This document shows positions 44,302 through 54,856 of a stretch of DNA of 64,000 bases, piece after piece. The notes beneath the pieces are model-generated. The model was given only the letters and a program-made list of their open reading frames with translations. It was not told where the DNA came from and did no database searches. Source of the stretch: Ophiosphaerella korrae (taxonomy: Eukaryota; Ascomycota; Dothideomycetes; Pleosporales; Phaeosphaeriaceae); assembly GCA_028456385.1 (NCBI GenBank), contig JALNQF010000028.1, positions 124,001 to 188,000 on the forward strand. Reading direction: 5' to 3'. The translations under genes and the position numbers were made by a program. Each line of letters starts with the position of its first letter. Positions within the stretch are counted from its first letter, which is position 1.

Positions 44302-45453
44302 CTACGAACCAATCTCTTTACGTACGACTACCGATTGTTGTTCCGCTTTGAACTTTGACATATGGCTACCCCTTGCATAATCACTCATATCTTCTACGCT
44401 CCGGCTCCACATCCATTGTATTTTGTCAGATATTTGACCATCTCCGCTCTCTGCACACTTCCTGGCCACTCTTTTCTCCCCCAACCAAACTTCCCGAAGT
44501 GTTGCAATGCTTGTAAATGCGCAGCTGGCAATGTTATTCTCCACTTTGACACGGGCCTGTTCATTCTCCAACAACAATGTGCGCCGATACTCCGGGCTCA
44601 TCCACTTCTGAATGTTGCGCCTCCAGGCGGATTTATAGCCCATACCAAGACAACTACTCCTGATAAGATGTAGGGTCTTGAGGCTTGAGAAGCCTTTCCC
44701 GATGATGCCGATAATCTCTAATGTAGAGGCGCGGTAGCAGTAAGTATCAGTACGCATGCGCAAGTACCGTAGTTGAGGAAGGGTCAAGGCCAAGGCGCGC
44801 AGTTCCTCAACTGACCACATTGCTGCGGCATCGAAGCGAGTAATTTTTGAATCGAAAAACGTCTCAAAAGGCCATTGTGCATACAGCGGTTTCATTCGCG
44901 TTGTAAGATCTGCACATGTTTCCAGGAGACAGTCGCTCCAATCCCGAATGATCAGGTCCGTTAGATTCGGGCATTGGTTTAGCAAGAAAGCGGCACTGCT
45001 CGTGACAACCAGCTTTTCTACCTTGTTCAAAGCAAAAACGCCAAGATCTTTAGGATCTGTCCTTCCGAAGGCAGCGATGAATATTTCAATGTTTCGGCTC
45101 ATCATGCGAATTTCAAGTGTCTTCAGATAGTCGAGGGTTTGGATGACTTGAAACAAATCGAGTGCGTCTGCGCTCGATGTGTATGATCCGGAACACCACC
45201 ACCACAGAGAGCCAAACATATCAATCTTGAAAGTTCTTGCATAATGTTTGATCAATGGGGTGGGTTTGAGTTGGCTGATGGGCCTATTGATGTGAAGCGA
45301 TCTAAAGAGGAGAGGTGTTAAATACGAGCGAAAGCGTCGATTGACCAGCGAGAGATTCTTGAGTGAGGGCACCTTTTCTTCGCGTGTGCATCGAAGGCGA
45401 TCGCCAATCATCAAAATGACATCTTCGCAAAGATCGACGAGCGACAGAGCCAT
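44302..45453 (-). CDS. F-box/LRR-like protein
   Basis: A 383-residue, single-exon protein. The N-terminus (LVDLCEDVILMIGDRL...LKNLSLVNRRFRSYLTPLLFRSLHI) matches the pattern of a fungal F-box-like start: a Leu-Pro-type helix, then SLVNRRF and LLFRSL. Leucine-rich segments follow (LDYLKTLEIRMM, LNKVEKLVVTSS, CPNLTDLIIRDW, LPQLRYLRMRTD, FSSLKTLHLIRS), giving about five irregular LRRs. The C-terminal 100 residues are charged and not repeat-like. Such proteins usually recruit targets to SCF ubiquitin ligases through Skp1, but the F-box here is divergent, so that role is inference. No membrane helix. Confidence 0.75.
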   Translation of the reverse strand: MALSLVDLCEDVILMIGDRLRCTREEKVPSLKNLSLVNRRFRSYLTPLLFRSLHINRPISQLKPTPLIKHYARTFKIDMFGSLWWWCSGSYTSSADALDLFQVIQTLDYLKTLEIRMMSRNIEIFIAAFGRTDPKDLGVFALNKVEKLVVTSSAAFLLNQCPNLTDLIIRDWSDCLLETCADLTTRMKPLYAQWPFETFFDSKITRFDAAAMWSVEELRALALTLPQLRYLRMRTDTYCYRASTLEIIGIIGKGFSSLKTLHLIRSSCLGMGYKSAWRRNIQKWMSPEYRRTLLLENEQARVKVENNIASCAFTSIATLREVWLGEKRVARKCAESGDGQISDKIQWMWSRSVEDMSDYARGSHMSKFKAEQQSVVVRKEIGS

Positions 45454-46101
45454 ATTTGCTAGCGCGCTCTAGTTCGGATGGAAAAGCGTTCAGTCAAGAG
45501 ATGAAATATGGAGATTCCAGCTTGTCGTATTCAGTTGGTTTTGTGCGAAACCACGATTTCTGGTAACATAACGTCAGTCGCGCCAGGAATGGAATCTATC
45601 TACCCCACCGTTGGATAAGCTAACACCGGGAGGGGCAAAGGTAGCCTAGGTCAACTTTGGATGCATACATGATTCTGTTGTCTATCAATGTGACAATAAT
45701 AAAACATGCAACAGTATCTAGAACAGCAAAAACCGTGTTCGGATAGTGCTCGAGCTTACCTTGTCGTCTTCAAATCACATTAACTGCAGTTGTCAAGATA
45801 AATCTTTACTTGCAGGGACGAGATGTTGCCAAAGAGCATAGTATCAAACTTAGTAGTACAAAACTCAAGCAGATAATCAATGTTGCATTCATGGCAAGTA
45901 GCTTGTCTTCCTCGGTCTGGCGAGTATGGGAAACCTTGTGAGTGTGTGTGTGTGTGTGTGGCGGGCGAAATACTTCAATATCGGAAAGAGTAATGGTTGA
46001 CTTCCGATTATGCCATTAGCGAGACTATGTTTCCCGCGGGTATATCTATTCATGCATATACATTTCAAAACATTCCTTTGCCCATCTTAGGCGCTCTTGG
46101 A
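45454..46101. other. Intergenic region with GT microsatellite
   Basis: About 650 bases. A (GT)10 tract lies at 45942-45961. The left part should be the promoter of the F-box-like gene. No gene seen. Confidence 0.45.
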
Positions 46102-48423
46102 TCAAGTCAATGAACCGAACACCACAAGCCCACAAGCCATCATCGCCATCCACATCCCTGGCCTGAGGCCAGTGGCTGCATCCTTCTTCCCACCCCCATT
46201 TGTCCCATTGCCACTGCCAGTTGCAGGATTTCCTGCTCCCTGGCCAGTCTGTTGCTCCCTATTACTAACACTCCCTTTGACACATGCACCGTTGTCCATA
46301 CCGCCCTTATCCCCACCAAATGCCACAGCCGCCGTCTTTTCCCAGAGTCGTGTAACATTAAGATACATGCGTGGCTCATACCAGATACGGCAACTGGCGG
46401 TGTCATTCAAGAACTGGGTTGGGATGCCATCTTTCTCCAGTCCGGCGCGAATGTTATCCTGAAAATTTACAGATGCATCGTTCACACTAATGCCAAAGGA
46501 TGAAGGAACAAAGTCGGACCATTCGCGTGCTTGGGCCGTGTTCGTGGCGAAATTTGAAATGACAAAGGTCGAAAGGGAGATCAGGTAAGTGTGGGGAAGA
46601 ACAAGAGTGCCTTTTGTACCGCCCACGGGGACCATTGGACCGTCGCGTGGACGACCGCCTACGGCAAGTGTTTTAACGCCTGCCTGTTGAACCATAAGTT
46701 CGAGGAATATCGAGCACGTGGATGCACAAATGCCATCAGACAGGATGAGCAGATCCTCAGCGCGAAACGGGTTCTCGGTGAAGTTTGCCCTGTTGCCATA
46801 ACCTGTGGGTACGATACCAACCGCAAGGCGTTGATTCGAGGTGATAAGAGGGTCGGAGAGATTATATTTGAGGAGCGAGGTGAAAGTGTCACCATTGAAA
46901 TGGGTAGGCGGGTACATGGCGTTCCAGTCCGCGAATTTGGTTAAATTCGAGGATAAATAAGCATCGTTGCTAAACGGGCTTGTGAATAATTCCGCATTCG
47001 AGACAGTGGGAATGGTAAAACTGGATATACTTTTACCAAATACTTCGCTGGCACGATGACCACGGTAGCGGGATTGCGCTTGTGGAGCTTTGGACGGGAA
47101 GAACTGTAGATACATGTCGTATCCACTCAACACTTTTCCACCTCCATTTGTACGCACATCGATAATAAGTTTCGTTACGCCGCGAGATTTTGCTTCAGCT
47201 ATATAGCGTTGTATTACTCGTTGAAACTCTCGAGCTCCGGCATCATCTTCAGTGTTGAAAGTTTGCACGACCAGGACGCCAATTTGGCCCTGCGCGGTGT
47301 TGATGAAGTAGCCGATCAGAGGAACCTGAGCTGCTGAATGTGCAATGAATGGCCGTGGGTAGGATACCGGGACCGAGCCATGTTGGATAGTAAAAGCACT
47401 ATGGAATTCGTGGTCTCGGGGGTTCTCAAGATGATGTGGTAGGGCGTTCGTGTCACGCGGCTTCAACCGCTGAGAACTGGTTGATGGAGCAATGTAGGTT
47501 TCGTAGAACGACTCTGGGCTAGAAATATATGACCATGCTCTTGGCTCCGGTATGATTGCCGAGTTGATATAGGTTCGTGTAGTACCATTTTGATACGAAA
47601 TGTCTGTTGTTGGTCCAGGGTAGAAGCGTGGATTGATGAAATATCCAAAGTTCTCTGCTGGCTGCATGAAGAACATGGCGTTATAACGAGTATCAGGATC
47701 ATGATAAGCACTCAAAGCTGTGGCTGCTTCAAAGAACTGTGAAACGTCCTGTCCATTTATCTTCGTTACTGGCGAGGGCTCGAAATTTGCGCCTGTCGTA
47801 TTGAAATCGCTCATCGCCCAAACTTGAGGTGCTTCGTTTCCATCCTTTGACGCGGATATTAATGCGATTTGACTACTTCTCCGCCACCTGAAAGCGCCGG
47901 CATATGCCATTCCATTGAAATTTAGATGCCCGTCATGCGCTTTTATGAAGAGTGACGCAATATCAGTTTCAAAGTCATATTCATTTGTGTACACCCCATT
48001 TCTTACTTTATCGCCAATGTCGTTCAAGCCTGCGAGTATATCCACCTTCTCGTTTGGCCACCCTTTCGGCGGGTTCTTGAGATACGTTATTGTGGACTGA
48101 AACTCAACCATATTTTCCAGCGCCTTTATTGTAGCGGTTGCGCTCCTCTGCGATATTGGTACTGATTTGAGGCAAGCCATTGCCAGCTCCGCTTGAACGC
48201 TCGGAAACTGTAATCTCGAACTACGAACATTGCTCGCTATCTGTGCACATGCACGGTCTGTTTGGACTGGTCCGGAAAATGAGATTGTGTCTGATGGTTC
48301 GACATCTCTGATGGACGAGGCTACTCTGGTCGGTATCAAATCGATACTTTGTGAGGGATTTGCAGTTGTTCTTTGGGCTGCGACAGCTGCTAACAGCGGC
48401 GATAATACCGTGAAGAGTTTCAT
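46102..48423 (-). CDS. GPI-anchored secreted S41-family peptidase
   Basis: A 773-residue, single-exon serine peptidase of the fungal S41 (CPAF/C-terminal-processing-like) family. Residues 1-17 are a signal peptide (MKLFTVLSPLLAAVAAQ). A PDZ-like region spans roughly 150-260 (VTKINGQDVSQFFE). The S41 core has IDVRTNGGGKVL at about 421-432 and the candidate nucleophile Ser568 in DGICASTCSIF. Several NxS/T sequons support secretion. The C-terminus has a Gly/Asn-rich linker and a hydrophobic end (MWMAMMACGLVVFGSL), a likely GPI-anchor signal, so the enzyme may sit on the cell surface. Substrate unknown. Confidence 0.87.
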   Translation of the reverse strand: MKLFTVLSPLLAAVAAQRTTANPSQSIDLIPTRVASSIRDVEPSDTISFSGPVQTDRACAQIASNVRSSRLQFPSVQAELAMACLKSVPISQRSATATIKALENMVEFQSTITYLKNPPKGWPNEKVDILAGLNDIGDKVRNGVYTNEYDFETDIASLFIKAHDGHLNFNGMAYAGAFRWRRSSQIALISASKDGNEAPQVWAMSDFNTTGANFEPSPVTKINGQDVSQFFEAATALSAYHDPDTRYNAMFFMQPAENFGYFINPRFYPGPTTDISYQNGTTRTYINSAIIPEPRAWSYISSPESFYETYIAPSTSSQRLKPRDTNALPHHLENPRDHEFHSAFTIQHGSVPVSYPRPFIAHSAAQVPLIGYFINTAQGQIGVLVVQTFNTEDDAGAREFQRVIQRYIAEAKSRGVTKLIIDVRTNGGGKVLSGYDMYLQFFPSKAPQAQSRYRGHRASEVFGKSISSFTIPTVSNAELFTSPFSNDAYLSSNLTKFADWNAMYPPTHFNGDTFTSLLKYNLSDPLITSNQRLAVGIVPTGYGNRANFTENPFRAEDLLILSDGICASTCSIFLELMVQQAGVKTLAVGGRPRDGPMVPVGGTKGTLVLPHTYLISLSTFVISNFATNTAQAREWSDFVPSSFGISVNDASVNFQDNIRAGLEKDGIPTQFLNDTASCRIWYEPRMYLNVTRLWEKTAAVAFGGDKGGMDNGACVKGSVSNREQQTGQGAGNPATGSGNGTNGGGKKDAATGLRPGMWMAMMACGLVVFGSLT

Positions 48424-49691
48424 GATGAGGGGTAGAAGAAACAGGCAAGTTTAATCCAATGGCAAATGTCTGTGCAGTAACAGGGTTGTGACGCAGTTCG
48501 ACTTCGACTCGATGTTAGGTGTACGATGTGACGCAGCGCACTGTCTTCGTGCGTTCTCAGCGAATTATAATCCAAGGCACTGTCTTCTCTTTCGTGGCTA
48601 GAAGCAATCCGACGCTCTTTACATTTCCCTCTTATTCCCTACTAATGGGTTTGTTCGTCGTCGTAAAATGCTGTTTGCGCCAACGTGACCCAGATCGCTC
48701 CTTCAATATCGTACACACTCGATACCATCAACAAAAAAAAAAAAAAAAACATCAAAAACGAGAAAGGGACGTGAGGAGTGGGTGCAGGTACCCGGTCATG
48801 GCTGCACCTTTAACGCATACATTGTCAGTTGTGCATAACGCCATCAACGCCAACTCGTACAAGCAGCCTAGTCTCTGCCTACAGCGTTTAGTTCTGGGCC
48901 CTGCGCACCCCCGGCGCACATTCGGTGGCGTTGAACCTGCCCCTTCTGATTTGTTCTCGATGATCCGCCATACTTCTTCGGGCACGCAGCTGTAAAAAGA
49001 CGGATCACTAAGTGCGCAATGTGGGGTGGAAGTGCAAATGCCCAGGCGCCACGAATGGTCCACGAGACATGCGGCTGAGGCAGAGCAAGATTGGGCACGG
49101 AGTTTCCGTCAAGAGCGTACCCTCGCAGCAACTACGGAGTACGATATAATATAATAAAAGGCTAAATTTACTTCCACAACCTGCAGATTGGGTGTTGGCC
49201 TGTGCCTCCGCATCCTCTGCAACTCCAGGGATGGCTTAGATCAGGCAATGCGGGTTCTCTATTCCCACGCCAAGCAACGGCCGCAATATCGAAATACGAA
49301 GCGATCGTACTAATTAGGATAGGGCTCTGCTAGCGGTACCCCATCTAGTACAACCTTGCTATGTAGATATGGTACTTTTTGGTCAGCGTCCGGCAAGCTT
49401 ACCGGAATTCCAAGATGCCGAATGAGGTTTGCGAACATGTGAAAACTAAGGCTGGTCGATTTCGCACGCTGTTTGTGTCATAAAACACGCTAGTTATCGA
49501 CAATAAAGTTGTGCTTTTCATAATATGGAGTAGAGAACAGTCGGTAGTTCGCATGACGTCTAATAATAGGTCTACGTAGGTATCTAAAGCTAACGGCACA
49601 AGTTCATGGTAGCACTCGCCGGCCACTGGCACACATGGAGTGCCTGCACATCACACGAGGCAGATGGTGATAGAGCCCTGTACAGATCCCC
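48424..49691. other. Long intergenic region with A17 tract
   Basis: About 1.27 kb between two minus-strand genes. Contains the S41 promoter and a run of 17 A at 48733-48749. Frames on both strands (longest 158 codons, plus strand) read through the A tract and carry no domain. Confidence 0.4.
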
Positions 49692-51401
49692 TTACTGTGT
49701 GTCAATTACCTTTTTCCCTTTCTTCTTCGCCTCAATCATCCCATCCCTCCATTTCCCAACCTCCTGCAGGGCACCGGCCGGATCCGTGGTCCTTTTCAGC
49801 AGGTAGCTCTGAATTTCAGCCGGGGAAAATGTGTTTTCTGGCAAACTATGTGCAAATTTCGCTGCCATATCTTTTATCTGTTCAAGACTGAATGCGTCTT
49901 GTGCAGGCTTAGGCCCCGACGTCAAGAGGCCGCTGCTGCCTGACCACTTCTCATCGTTGATCGTTTTTTTGAGAATAGGCATACATGCCGTTAGGGCAAC
50001 ATTAAAAGTATTTTCGGGCTTGGTTTCGTCGACCTGAATGGAATACATACGGATGAAGATAGCCCGGATCTGGAAGTGATTGGCAAGAGTGAATCGAACT
50101 TGAAGGTCGACCCGACCAGGCCGAACCAAGGCTGCATCGAGGTTCTCTGGGTGGTTTGTGGACATGATCAGCACATGGCCCTCGTGTGACGCAGCTCCAT
50201 CAATGATGTTGAGTAGCCCAGCTAAACTTATTTTACTTTTCCCCTCTCCTGCTTTTGGAGTATCATCAGAGACTTCATCTTTGTTCGGCTCAATCTGGGT
50301 TGAATTTGCCGAATCCTTCGAAGATGACTCTCGCTTTCGACATATGCCTGTAGCGTCGATGTCTTCAATGAGAACGATGCAGCGCCTAGGTAGTAAACCG
50401 AAGAATTTACCAAGATCAGTTTCCGTCATGGAACTCTCGCTAAGAGAGATAATATAGACTCCTAGTCCAAAAATACCGGCTAAGGCAAAACTCAATGACG
50501 TTTTTCCGACTCCGGGAGGGCCATGGAACAAATACCCTCGCCTATAGGGAATCCCACGGGCAGCATACCAACGCGCCGTAGCAGGATGCAAGTAGGCATT
50601 CATGTCCTGGACAATAAGAGCTTTCTGAGCCTCGTCAAGGGATACAGTATCGATCATTCTGGAAGGGCGGCATGCGTATCGCTGCCAGGGCTTGAAGTCG
50701 TGGCTATCTGGGCGGTAGACGCTCGTCATGCTTTTCTCCTTGGTGAATGCCCAACTCTTTATATGTGTTAACAGGTCTTTGATAGGCTGTGTACTGCGGC
50801 CATAACAGCGGATTTCCAAAGTCTCAGGTAGCTTGATGTCATAGCCCCCGCGGCTATAAGTCGGGTCCATCTTCCTACGTAATAATTCGAACGTGCGGCC
50901 ATTGAAGGAAAAGCGGTCTCTCCCGAAGTTTGGTTCGTAATGAAGTGGAACGCTACTGCGCCATTTTTCGAAGTTGACAATCCCTTGGCTGTCGAGCATA
51001 TCATCGTCTTCGGGTTCTAAACTCTTTCTATGATCTTCGTGACGATCCTTGACTCGAAGTGAGCGGCTAGCCTTGGTCATTTGTTGTTCAGCGACCCATT
51101 GCATGACCTGGGTGTACAGAGCAGAAAGATCATCAACCTCTATTGTGCATGTGAAATATTCTTTAAAGATCCCGTAGTAGAACCATTTATAGACGTATTG
51201 TACTCCGTGGAAAAGGCCAATGATTACGAGGATGCCGGGTACTACAAACCCAATATCGATGCCAAGGAAGCGCAAAACTAGATGAGAGAAGAAACCATAG
51301 CCAGGGATGGTTGCTTCCAAGATAGCTGATGATAAACTGGGGGACGTTGAATTCGATTTTGAGACATCTTGGAGAAGTGTTTGTAAATTTGAGAAATCCA
51401 T
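49692..51401 (-). CDS. BCS1-like AAA ATPase
   Basis: A 569-residue AAA protein of the BCS1 type. An N-terminal transmembrane helix (FVVPGILVIIGLFHGVQYVYKW, about 52-73) is followed by the BCS1-specific region and the AAA domain. Walker A is GPPGVGKTS at 294-302, Walker B CIVLIEDID at 341-349, and MSTNHPENLDAALVRPGRVD holds sensor 1 and the Arg finger. Between Walker B and sensor 1 is a ~40-residue charged low-complexity insertion, common in fungal paralogues. True Bcs1 exports the Rieske protein through the inner mitochondrial membrane. This copy is divergent and its role may differ. Start at the ATG at 51401 (MDFSNLQ); the frame is open to 51497. No introns. Confidence 0.88.
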   Translation of the reverse strand: MDFSNLQTLLQDVSKSNSTSPSLSSAILEATIPGYGFFSHLVLRFLGIDIGFVVPGILVIIGLFHGVQYVYKWFYYGIFKEYFTCTIEVDDLSALYTQVMQWVAEQQMTKASRSLRVKDRHEDHRKSLEPEDDDMLDSQGIVNFEKWRSSVPLHYEPNFGRDRFSFNGRTFELLRRKMDPTYSRGGYDIKLPETLEIRCYGRSTQPIKDLLTHIKSWAFTKEKSMTSVYRPDSHDFKPWQRYACRPSRMIDTVSLDEAQKALIVQDMNAYLHPATARWYAARGIPYRRGYLFHGPPGVGKTSLSFALAGIFGLGVYIISLSESSMTETDLGKFFGLLPRRCIVLIEDIDATGICRKRESSSKDSANSTQIEPNKDEVSDDTPKAGEGKSKISLAGLLNIIDGAASHEGHVLIMSTNHPENLDAALVRPGRVDLQVRFTLANHFQIRAIFIRMYSIQVDETKPENTFNVALTACMPILKKTINDEKWSGSSGLLTSGPKPAQDAFSLEQIKDMAAKFAHSLPENTFSPAEIQSYLLKRTTDPAGALQEVGKWRDGMIEAKKKGKKVIDTQ

Positions 51402-53107
51402 GCTAGTCAAGTTGGTATGCGTGTCAGGGTAAAATATAAATGAAAATATTTGTGACAGATGCGAGGTCATGCTGTACATACTAATAGTGGATTTCAAAAG
51501 GATATCAAAGTTAAAGAGAAATTAGGTGTGTTACATACCTGATCCATGTGGGTGGCTCCACACAATAGTGGTTACGGTAAATGACAAGGCTCGTTGCTCT
51601 GACGCACTCATACAACGGAGAATATGGAGAAGGAAGCTTGGTAAGTTTGATATGGTTGATTCATATTTATTTATTTTGCAAAGCCTGTAAGAAGGCCAGG
51701 CTTCTTTACGGTGACTACCTGGGTATTTCAATGCAGTGCAAGGGGGCTGTTTGCGGAAAGCGGTACACAAAAATGCGGTCCCGCAAACGCTGAACAGCCA
51801 TGCTGTAAAACTCACGTCAAAAAAAAAAAAAAAAAATAGCCGAGGAAACGTGAAGCAGATAACAGATTGTAGAGAACGACGACTCCGAGGATTCAATACT
51901 GCCAGTGTCTGTCACTGACAGATATAGGTCCACCTGTTTACTTAGGTAGATGTATTATGCCTACCAAGGTATAATATCCTGAACTAGTATAAATTGATAT
52001 GCTGAAGGCCTACTCTGCAAAAGTAGCTAGTATTGCAGGATCTGAGAGAGGAGGTATCATGGACAAAGATTGCCTGATAGTGGTGGCACGAGTGACTTTG
52101 GGTGCATGGTTTACACAACTATATCCACCCGGTTAGTCATAACTAACTACACCCATAAGGCAAGATGACCAAGCAAAGATAATTGTGAGATAAAGTAACC
52201 TGAGAAGAGGCGCTGTGTGATTCCCTTGTCTCGGTCGCAGTCCATGACTACCTGCCTAAGTGCCAGCGCCTGGAACAGTGACATAGTCACGTTACTATAG
52301 TTAAGATCCATGACCCATAAATATCAGGAGGGTATGATGAGTCGGCCAATCGTGTAATGTTGTGAATGAGTAATTGCTGATGATCAAAACGATAATAATG
52401 AGACGCCGTTATTACTTTAGCACTGGCCCGAACTAGATATTTATCCTTCCCAGGACCTGTTCCAGACAAGCGGCGCAAATATTCATCAAATCCTTGCACA
52501 CGACACCTCAGAAATGCATCGTGATGCTCAAAATGACACTCCACAGTCCATGCGCAGCCCCGTACTGAAGATCCCACTTCAACAAGCATCATGCACACAC
52601 ACTCTTAAATTAGGATCAACACTGCACTTCCTTGAACAACTGTTTCATAACGCTTTCATATCTTTGCAAAAGGGGATATCTAAACACAATGCAAAAAGCT
52701 ACAACACATTGTCCTGTTTCTAAACTTTCTCTGGGTGAACTCGTTTTCTGGCACAGCCTTTAACACGCGTTCCAGCTAACCCCCCCCCCCCCTCCCCCCC
52801 TCTTTCCCACTCCAGCCCTTTGATCCGCATAAACAAACAAAAATAAATAAATGGCATTTAAAAAAGAAAAACTCTTTGTGACAATGCTTAACCAAGCCTA
52901 TGGTCGCTGCCTAAGTCAATCCCGTGCTACGTACCTGGAAAGAACCGCCTCTTGCGAATCACATATACGGAGGGCAAAGATGCGCCGAAGTGAAGGTTAT
53001 CTTTTGTCGTTAGGGGTGTATGTGTGAAACGCCGTGTTGCCATGCCCATGCCATGCTTGCTTTGTGAGAAAATGTTTTGAAATTTGAGGAGCTACGTATT
53101 GCGGCTT
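51402..53107. other. Long intergenic region with A18 and C13 tracts
   Basis: About 1.7 kb. A run of 18 A lies at 51819-51836 and a run of 13 C (then T and 7 C) at 52780-52800. Short frames only. The part near 51500 should be the BCS1-like promoter; the right end holds the DUF1996 3' region. Confidence 0.4.
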
Positions 53108-54856
53108 CTAGTAACGACCGACATGCCTCTTAGCATGTGCGTGGGCATGGCGGCGTTGCATTTTGTAGTCAGAATCAGTGACAGTGACAGTGACGGCAAC
53201 CTCCTCGATAGCGACTTCGTATACGATGCCATTGGAGGTGTAGGTCGATGTCGAAACAATCTTACCAACAGCGGCCTTTTCAACCTCGACTTTGGGGGGC
53301 GCGGGTGTGACGGCTGGTGGGGCAGGGGGGGCATCCACCTTGGGAGGCGCAGGCACATCTGACGGCTTGACGTTGTACACGGAGATACCACCTGGTCCCT
53401 CGCTGCGGGCGGGTGCATAGCTCTGTGTGGGAACAGGAGCGACGCTTGAGACAACCGGGGCGGCGGTCGGCTTGTCAGGGCTACCGGGCTTGAGTGGGTT
53501 GGCGTAGCCAGGACCATACTGAACGGGCACGTTTCCGCAAAGACCCTTTGCGGGACCGGCGCAGTCATCATTCTTGAGAACCTTGGGGATATCGTTTACT
53601 TTGCATTGAGCTTGTTCGGCCTCGGTCTGTAGAGAGGGCTGGAAAATCTCGCAGTCTTCGACACGGCCAGATGGGTTGTTGCACTTGGTGACTGCAGCTT
53701 GGAGGGTATCAATATTCCAGCCGTTCATGAAATCGGCATGATAACCGTAGCCTGAGAATAATTAGCATCTTATCAAGTGAATAATGTTTAGAAAGACCTA
53801 CCAGTGGGGTCACCGTTGGACCAGACAAATTGTCCAGCCTTGTCCTTGAAAGCAAAAGTGTTCCAGATGGTCTCAAAGAAGAGCGATGGGACACGAGTGT
53901 CATAACCTTTAGGGCACTTGCCACCATCGATCAAGTTCGGGTAAGCCATGTGACTCTTGTGGTCGGGGGCCGTGGCATCCTTGCCGTTCCAGCACGAGGG
54001 AAAGAAGATCTCGGCACGAACACCATTGGCACAGTTTGCGTCTAGGTAGGCCTTGTCAGGCATGAAGTGGCGATAGCGCGAACCCTCGGGCTGCTTGGCA
54101 TAGTTCAAGCAGTTGAACCCAAGGGACTTCTGCGCGAGGGAATCTTGAGTCATATCTGTAAGGCCCCATGATGATGTTGGCAGATCAGGAACAGGGCCAG
54201 AGAAATTGCGTAGACGTGAGTCACCAGCAAGCATCTGGAAGCCCTTGGGGAAAGCCTTGAGGTTCTCACCCAAGAGGAGGTAGTATGCAAGCATACCACC
54301 GATCTGCGGGACGATTTCAACCTGACCATCTGCGTGGACGAAATGCAGAGAAGGTGTCCTGCATGGGTCAGCCACTTTTGATTCTTCAAGGTGTGGTACG
54401 ATGAAAGTAATTTACCAGTACGCTGACTTGTCATCTTTGAACTGGCATGACGTGCAGTCAGACTCGCGCAGGTCGCTCCAGGTAGTAGTCTCGGCAAAAT
54501 CTGTTGAAGCATTTAGTATTTAGTCAATTATCCATGAAACTAGTGCTGCCTCAGGCTTCTCTATCGATGCGAACGATTGCATATCAAACGCTGTTAAGGG
54601 GCGTTCGAGTGTAAGTATGCCCAAAAATAGCCTCATGTTCATGCTCGCTAATAGGAATCGAAACGTAAAAGTGGGGTCGTTTGTACTTACTGCTTCCACC
54701 GTGAATAGTGTGACTGTGGCTGGAGGCGACTCCCGGGTCGACGATAGGGTCAAGACGAGCCAAAGCGGTACGAGAGAAGCATGGCATGCGCCAGAAAGCG
54801 TCGGTGGTTCCAAATAGGATGGCCACGGCGGCTGAGATAGTTGCGACCGACTTCAT
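53108..54856 (-). CDS. Secreted DUF1996-domain protein
   Basis: A 483-residue secreted protein in four exons: 54856-54691, 54500-54416, 54358-53802 and 53751-53108. Introns are 190, 57 and 50 nt; all have GT-AG ends and keep phase. A signal peptide covers about residues 1-20 (ISAAVAILFGTTDA). The DUF1996 domain starts FWRMPCFSRTALARLDPIVDPG, includes SHSHTIHGGSNF (formed across the first splice), CTSCQFKDDKSAYW, and the conserved FFPSCWNGKD and SHMAYP motifs, and ends near GYGYHADFMNGW. A Pro/Ala/Val-rich region and His/Arg-rich tail follow. The family is fungal and usually extracellular. Its biochemical role is not established; the conserved Cys and His suggest a stable, perhaps metal- or carbohydrate-binding, fold. 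Confidence 0.88.
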
